From Deltaproteobacteria bacterium (GTDB lineage Bacteria; Desulfobacterota; Dissulfuribacteria; Dissulfuribacterales; QOAL01): a stretch of 8,990 nt of DNA. Below, piece by piece: positions 4,697 to 8,990 of this stretch; within the stretch, counting starts at the first letter, position 1; each line of letters starts with the position of its first letter. The stretch covers positions 1-8,990 of the forward strand of contig JAMOUE010000222.1 in assembly GCA_027068235.1 (NCBI GenBank), given 5' to 3'. A program made the translations under genes and the position numbers. The notes under the pieces are model-generated. The model ran no database searches. It saw only the letters and a program-made list of their open reading frames with translations, and had not been told where the DNA came from.

Positions 4697-6334
4697 ATGG
4701 CAGCAAAGGAGATTAAATATAGTGAATCCGCAAGGGCTTCGATTCTTGCAGGTGTAAATGCCCTGGCAAATGCAGTCAAGGTAACCCTTGGCCCAAAGGG
4801 GCGTAATGTAATAATTGAGAAATCTTTTGGTTCTCCAGTCATTACTAAGGATGGTGTGACTGTAGCTAAAGAAATAGAGCTGGAAGATAAGTTTTCAAAC
4901 ATGGGTGCTCAGATGGTCAAAGAGGTAGCATCCAAAACAAGTGACGTAGCAGGTGATGGAACCACTACAGCAACCATCCTTGCTCAGGCTATCTATACTG
5001 AAGGTTCCAAGTTGGTGGCAGCAGGAGTAAATCCTATGGCCATCAAGCGTGGTATCGACAAGGCTGTTGATTCCGTTGTTGACAAGCTCAAATCCATAAG
5101 CAAGCCAACCAAGGATCAGAAGGAAATCGCACAGGTTGGTACCATTTCTGCGAACAATGATCCTACCATTGGAAATATTATTGCAGAGGCCATGGACAAG
5201 GTAGGTAAGGAAGGTGTTATCACCGTTGAAGAGTCCAAGTCCATGGATACCTATCTGGATGTAGTAGAAGGTATGCAGTTTGATAGGGGTTATCTGTCCC
5301 CATACTTTGTCACCGATCCTGAGAAGATGGAGTGCGTGCTTGAGGATCCATATATCCTGGTACACGAGAAGAAAATCAGCAATATGAAAGACCTTCTCCC
5401 AATCCTTGAGCAGATTGCCAAGATGGGACGTCCACTTCTCATTATTGCTGAGGATGTGGATGGTGAAGCACTGGCAACCTTGGTTGTGAACAAACTTAGG
5501 GGAACTCTTCAGGCATGTGCTGTAAAGGCCCCTGGTTTTGGTGACAGGAGAAAGGCAATGCTAGAAGATATTGCCATTCTCACTGGTGGCACCATGATCG
5601 CCGAAGATCTTGGAATCAAACTTGAGAACATAAGCCTCAACGACCTTGGTACTGCAAAGCGTGTCGTTGTTGACAAAGATACAACAACAATCGTTGATGG
5701 TGGCGGCTCCAAAGAGAAGATCGAGGGCCGTGTAAAGCAGATTCGTGCTCAGATCGAGGAGACCACCTCAGACTACGATCGTGAAAAGCTGCAGGAGCGT
5801 CTTGCAAAGCTCATTGGTGGCGTTGCAGTAATTCATGTCGGTGCTGCAACTGAGACCGAGATGAAGGAAAAGAAGGCAAGAGTTGAGGATGCGCTCAATG
5901 CAACTCGTGCGGCTGTTGAAGAGGGAATCGTACCTGGTGGTGGAACTGCACTCATCCGTTGTATTGATGCTCTTGATGGGGTCAAGGTGGATGATGATGA
6001 CGAGAACCATGGTATCAATATAATCAGGCGTGCTCTTGAGGAGCCTCTGCGCCAGATTGCCTACAATGCTGGTCATGAGGGTTCCATCGTTGTTGAAAAG
6101 GTAAAGAGCATGAGCCAGAATGAAGGCTTCAATGCTGCTAAGGGTACCTACGAGGATCTTATGGAAGCTGGTATTATAGATCCTACTAAGGTAACAAGGA
6201 GCGCCCTCCAGAATGCAGCTAGTGTGTCTAGCTTACTGTTAACCACAGAGGCTATGGTGGCCGAGATTCCTAAGAAGGAAGAAGAAGGCGCCATGCCCGG
6301 TGGAATGGGAGGCGGAATGCCAGGCATGATGTAA
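4697..6334 (+). CDS. groEL: Chaperonin GroEL (Hsp60)
   Basis: The 545-residue protein is a full-length group I chaperonin forming the double heptameric ATP-driven folding ring. The N-terminal KEIKYSESARASIL, LGPKGRNVIIEKSFGSP, and DVAGDGTTTATILAQ (Asp83, Asp87 of the nucleotide site) are all present. So are VEDALNATRAAVEEG (Asp398, the catalytic Asp of ATP hydrolysis) and PGGGTALIR. The tail GGMGGGMPGMM is the flexible Gly-Met repeat that projects into the cavity. GGAGG at 4683-4687 sits 9 nt before the ATG. The spacing from groES (111 bp) is larger than in many operons. Transcription should come from the CIRCE-controlled promoter and end at the terminator near 6410-6443. Several long antisense frames run across this gene but none looks like a protein. 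Confidence 0.99.
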   Translation: MAAKEIKYSESARASILAGVNALANAVKVTLGPKGRNVIIEKSFGSPVITKDGVTVAKEIELEDKFSNMGAQMVKEVASKTSDVAGDGTTTATILAQAIYTEGSKLVAAGVNPMAIKRGIDKAVDSVVDKLKSISKPTKDQKEIAQVGTISANNDPTIGNIIAEAMDKVGKEGVITVEESKSMDTYLDVVEGMQFDRGYLSPYFVTDPEKMECVLEDPYILVHEKKISNMKDLLPILEQIAKMGRPLLIIAEDVDGEALATLVVNKLRGTLQACAVKAPGFGDRRKAMLEDIAILTGGTMIAEDLGIKLENISLNDLGTAKRVVVDKDTTTIVDGGGSKEKIEGRVKQIRAQIEETTSDYDREKLQERLAKLIGGVAVIHVGAATETEMKEKKARVEDALNATRAAVEEGIVPGGGTALIRCIDALDGVKVDDDDENHGINIIRRALEEPLRQIAYNAGHEGSIVVEKVKSMSQNEGFNAAKGTYEDLMEAGIIDPTKVTRSALQNAASVSSLLLTTEAMVAEIPKKEEEGAMPGGMGGGMPGMM

Positions 6335-6352
6335 GATGTAAAAACTTTCTTG

Positions 6353-6374
6353 CCAGCTATATAAGATAGGCTGG
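6353..6374 (+). repeat. Bulged hairpin in the groEL 3' untranslated region
   Basis: CCAGCTAT (6353-6360) can pair with ATA-G-GCTGG (6366-6374), an 8-bp stem with one bulged G and a 5-nt loop. No T-tract follows, so it is not a terminator. It lies between the groEL stop and the terminator, and could protect the mRNA 3' end. Confidence 0.35.
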
Positions 6375-6409
6375 TAGAAGGTGTAGAAAGAGATAAAGTT
6401 AGAAGAAAG

Positions 6410-6443
6410 AAGGCCCTGCCGATTGTTCGGTACGGGCCTTTTT
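6410..6443 (+). terminator. Rho-independent terminator of groES-groEL
   Basis: AAGGCCC (6410-6416) pairs with GGGCCTT (6434-6440). An inner CCGA-TTGT-TCGG hairpin (6419-6430) sits on top, joined by a T-A and a G-T pair with one bulged C. A run of T from 6439 to 6443, then CATTTTT, follows. This strong GC-rich stem with a T-tract should separate groESL from comM. Confidence 0.9.
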
Positions 6444-6456
6444 CATTTTTGCCATA

Positions 6457-6462
6457 AAGAGG
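6457..6462 (+). promoter_or_regulatory. Shine-Dalgarno-like site ahead of comM
   Basis: AAGAGG sits 10 nt before ATG 6473 but 49 nt before ATG 6512. It therefore argues for the upstream start, whereas family N-terminal similarity argues for 6512. The stretch just before 6512 (TAATCATCATC) has no ribosome site. Confidence 0.4.
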
Positions 6463-6511
6463 CACCGCCGATATGTATGAAAAAGTCTTTTGCATCCTTA
6501 TAATCATCATC

Positions 6512-8044
6512 ATGTTGGCAAAAACCTTTGGCAGTGTAGTAATAGGCATAGAGGCCTTTAAAGTCGAGCTTGAACTTGATGTTTCTCCAGGTCTTCCAGG
6601 ATTTAATGTGGTAGGCCTTGCAGAAAGCGCTGTCAGAGAAAGCAGGGAGCGTGTTAAGGCTGCAATCAAGAATTGTGGATATCCTTTTCCAACTCAAAAA
6701 ATAACTGCAAATCTGGCGCCTGCTGACATAAAAAAGGAGGGAACAGGCCTTGATCTACCAATGGCTCTTGCCATTTTGGTGGTTTCAGGGGTGATTCCAC
6801 AAGAGAAATTAAGTGGCTATTTGTTTTGCGGAGAGCTTTCTCTCGATGGTTCTGTACGGTCTGCAAGAGGAGTTCTACCCATAGCCATTGCTGCACAAAG
6901 GTGGGGATTTGGGCACTTGGTGGTTCCGGAATCAAATGGAGCCGAAGCCTCTGTAGTTGATGGAATCGAGATCCTCCCAACGTCACATCTAAGCCAGATT
7001 GTTTCCCATCTTAGAGGAGAGTGCAAGATTGCACGTTTGAAAACAGATCTGAAAGAGTTATTTGATGCTGGAGGTAATCTTGATGGAGACTTTAGTGATG
7101 TCTCTGGTCAGGAGTCTGCAAAGCGTGCCCTTGAGGTTGCAGCCGCAGGAGGACATAATGTGCTTATGACAGGTCCTCCAGGCTCTGGTAAGACCATGCT
7201 TGCCAGGAGGCTACCTTCTATTTTACCACCCATGACCTTTGATGAGGCCATAGAGACTACTGTAATCTACAGTGTGGCTGGACTTCTCAACAGTGACGCT
7301 CCTTTGATTGTCAGAAGGCCATTTTGTTCACCGCATCACACTATATCCGATGCTGGTATCATAGGAGGTGGAACCTATCCGCGTCCAGGTCAGGTGAGCC
7401 TTGCCCACAATGGTGTGCTTTTTCTGGATGAAATGCCAGAGTTTAAACGCAATGTCCTTGAAAGCTTACGCCAGCCTCTTGAGGATGGTTTCGTCACCAT
7501 ATCAAGGGCGGCAATAACTTTACGATTCCCCTCTCGCTTTACATTGGTTGCCGCTCAAAATCCTTGTCCTTGCGGATATTTTGGCCATGAACACAAGGTT
7601 TGCACCTGCTCGCCTTCTCAAATACACAGGTACAGGGCAAAGGTATCTGGTCCTCTTATGGATAGAATTGATATTCACTTGGATGTCCCAGCAGTACCCT
7701 ATGATGAGTTAAGCAGTGCAAGAAGGGGTGAGCCTTCTGAGACAATCAAAGCACGAGTTATTGCAGCTAGAAAGATTCAGCAGCGGCGATTTAAAGACAT
7801 GCCACTATTTTCAAATTCTCAGATGTCTGTTAAAGAAATCAGCAGATTTTGTGTGATTGATGAAAAATGTAGCAATTTTCTTGAAAATGTTTGTAAAAAG
7901 TTGAAACTAAGTGCAAGGGCCTATCACCGTATTTTGAAGATCGCACGGACCATAGCTGACTTAGATAATAAAGATGAAATAGAAACCGCACATGTTGCAG
8001 AGGCTGTGCAATACAGAGGCCTTGACAGAGAAGGGCCATTTTGA
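6512..8044 (+). CDS. comM: ComM/YifB-family AAA+ ATPase (Mg-chelatase-like)
   Basis: The protein is 510 residues from ATG 6512 (523 from ATG 6473). ComM is a ring-shaped AAA+ helicase that promotes branch migration of recombination intermediates during natural transformation; in non-competent bacteria its role is less clear. MLAKTFGSVVIGIEA begins the Lon-like N-terminal domain as in other family members, with SPGLPGFNVVGLAESAVRESRERV following. The AAA+ core has Walker A GPPGSGKT (221-228) and Walker B VLFLDE (Asp306-Glu307). A four-cysteine patch NPCPCG...VCTC (Cys352, 354, 364, 366) is probably zinc-binding. DRIDIHLDVP and a C-terminal helical Mg-chelatase lid complete it. Start 6512 fits the family; the extra upstream residues (YEKVFCILIIII) are not family-like, though the visible ribosome site favours 6473. 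The TraB-like gene overlaps its 3' end. Confidence 0.93.
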   Translation: MLAKTFGSVVIGIEAFKVELELDVSPGLPGFNVVGLAESAVRESRERVKAAIKNCGYPFPTQKITANLAPADIKKEGTGLDLPMALAILVVSGVIPQEKLSGYLFCGELSLDGSVRSARGVLPIAIAAQRWGFGHLVVPESNGAEASVVDGIEILPTSHLSQIVSHLRGECKIARLKTDLKELFDAGGNLDGDFSDVSGQESAKRALEVAAAGGHNVLMTGPPGSGKTMLARRLPSILPPMTFDEAIETTVIYSVAGLLNSDAPLIVRRPFCSPHHTISDAGIIGGGTYPRPGQVSLAHNGVLFLDEMPEFKRNVLESLRQPLEDGFVTISRAAITLRFPSRFTLVAAQNPCPCGYFGHEHKVCTCSPSQIHRYRAKVSGPLMDRIDIHLDVPAVPYDELSSARRGEPSETIKARVIAARKIQQRRFKDMPLFSNSQMSVKEISRFCVIDEKCSNFLENVCKKLKLSARAYHRILKIARTIADLDNKDEIETAHVAEAVQYRGLDREGPF

Positions 8045-8750
8045 AACAAGCATCATAAGGACGGTTGCCCTCATAGGCACCATCCATCTTGATACAGATG
8101 CGGCTACACCTCTAATGACCCTTTTGGAACAGCTCGAACCCTCGTGTATAGCAGTAGAGATCAGTAGATTTTCTGTTGCCTTTCGTACGGAGCACCAGGA
8201 ATTTTGGTTGAAAAAGTTTAATACGGCTCGGCAGAGCCTTCCCTCCTACAGGAGATACCACTTTCGCATGGAACTTTTGAAAAGGCAGTTAAACATGCCT
8301 TTTGAATGGCAAACTGCCTGCGCCTATGCTAACAGGTCTCAAATTCCATGTATTGCTATAGATTCCAGTGATATTGCCAGACAGGAGCTTCCTACTTGGG
8401 AGCAGGAGCTGATAAACGAGAATAATCTTTTACTCGCCACCTCAGAACCAGGTCAGCCTCTAACTGACTATTTTGCAAAGCATTACAGGCAGGCCCTTCG
8501 TTATCTTACAGGTAGATATGGTCATAATGACAGATTTCTTGGATTGGTTTTTGATGATCAGTGGTGTAAAAGAGAGGAAATTATTGCCAGTCGTCTTTTG
8601 AATCTTGCATCACAATATAGGGATGTGGCATACATAGGCGGTTGGATGCATCTTCTTCAGGAGCACAGTGTCTTTACCCTTGCCAATCTTGCAAGGGCGG
8701 CAATCAAAGAGAGGTTTCTTCTAACAGGACAGACAGTTCATAAACTTTAA
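7992..8750 (+). CDS. TraB/GumN-fold (TIKI-like) family protein
   Basis: The product of up to 252 residues has the layout of the TraB/PrgY/GumN group. An N-terminal strand ends in GTIH (Gly29-His32, first GxxH), followed by IAVEIS (Glu56), a long helical middle, and a C-terminal IGGWMHLL (Gly217-His220, second GxxH). These GxxH motifs and the Glu are the proposed metal/active-site residues; eukaryotic TIKI members are metalloproteases, while most bacterial members have no known substrate. No signal peptide or membrane segment is visible, so it is probably cytoplasmic. ATG 7992 lies inside comM (53-bp overlap) without a good ribosome site. TTG 8022 (23-bp overlap) would put GTIH near residue 19, closer to a natural N-terminus. 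Downstream, serS follows after 13 bp, so the gene is embedded in a comM-serS operon. Fold call moderately sure; function unknown. Confidence 0.75.
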   Translation: MLQRLCNTEALTEKGHFETSIIRTVALIGTIHLDTDAATPLMTLLEQLEPSCIAVEISRFSVAFRTEHQEFWLKKFNTARQSLPSYRRYHFRMELLKRQLNMPFEWQTACAYANRSQIPCIAIDSSDIARQELPTWEQELINENNLLLATSEPGQPLTDYFAKHYRQALRYLTGRYGHNDRFLGLVFDDQWCKREEIIASRLLNLASQYRDVAYIGGWMHLLQEHSVFTLANLARAAIKERFLLTGQTVHKL

Positions 8751-8763
8751 AGGAGTCTAATAA

Positions 8764-8990
8764 ATGCTTGACTTGAAATTTGTACGAGAGCATCTAGATC
8801 GTGTGAAAAATGCCTTGGAATTAAGAGGTAGCCAAGTTTCTCTGGATAGATTCTTGGAACTTGATGAGAAACGCAGAGAGTTGATTCAGAAGATAGAAGA
8901 GCTTCGTAACAGGCGCAATACTGTCTCGCAGCAGATAGGTAAGATAAAAAAGGAAGGGGGAGACGCCTCCAGCCTCATTGCTGAGATGAA
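8764..8990 (+). CDS. serS: Serine-tRNA ligase, N-terminal part (cut by window end)
   Basis: Seventy-five codons are visible before the window ends. The protein begins MLDLKFVREHLDRVKNAL, the standard start of class II seryl-tRNA synthetase. It continues into the heptad-rich antiparallel coiled-coil arm (ELDEKRRELIQKIEELRNRRN, then IGKIKKEGG near residues 58-66) that contacts the long variable arm of tRNA-Ser. The catalytic domain with class II motifs 1-3 lies beyond the window. AAAGGAG (8749-8755) gives a strong ribosome site 8 nt before the ATG and overlaps the stop of the TraB-like gene, implying co-transcription. The enzyme charges tRNA-Ser and tRNA-Sec in the cytoplasm. Confidence 0.96.
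   Translation, partial: MLDLKFVREHLDRVKNALELRGSQVSLDRFLELDEKRRELIQKIEELRNRRNTVSQQIGKIKKEGGDASSLIAEM

Noticed and set aside
4895..5365. 156-codon antisense frame inside groEL
   Set aside because: It is a shadow of the strongly conserved groEL frame, with no family resemblance; the same holds for the antisense frame at 5768-6076.
6148..6669. 173-codon minus-strand frame across the groEL end and comM start
   Set aside because: It runs through the intrinsic terminator and two confirmed genes, and its composition is low-complexity Ser/Thr/Pro.

Overview
The window reads as ordinary chromosome of a Gram-negative bacterium. A signal peptidase II gene and a periplasmic BepA-like metalloprotease imply a lipoprotein-bearing outer membrane. 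groES-groEL carries a CIRCE operator, so it is under HrcA control rather than purely sigma-32 control. Together with AT-leaning coding sequence and clusters of TTG/GTG starts, this is most compatible with a deltaproteobacterial (Desulfobacterota-type) host. That placement is an inference from gene style, not a search result. No insertion sequence, CRISPR array, tRNA, rRNA or phage module is visible.

Left part (1-1454): an HDOD-domain signalling-type protein whose 5' end touches the window edge, then a convergent small HNH endonuclease on the minus strand. The 204-bp divergent spacer 1251-1454 contains two perfect inverted repeats. Centre-left (1455-4136): a tightly packed plus-strand group of a KptA/Tpt1-fold protein that seems to have lost its catalytic residues, an overlapping M48 metalloprotease with TPR repeats, and lspA. 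The last two look like an envelope biogenesis and quality-control pair.

Centre (4137-6443): groES and groEL with a promoter region, a perfect CIRCE operator, an immediately adjacent 16-bp palindrome, an inverted repeat in the spacer between the genes, and a strong intrinsic terminator after groEL. Right (6473-8990): comM (YifB-type AAA+ helicase), an overlapping TraB/GumN-fold gene, and the 5' part of serS, all translationally close and probably one operon.

Most of the window is housekeeping. The least ordinary items are the degenerate KptA-like protein with a lysine/arginine-rich tail overlapping the protease gene, the palindromes in the divergent spacer, the palindrome stacked next to CIRCE, and the TraB-fold gene wedged between comM and serS. 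I found no convincing new defence or mobile system.
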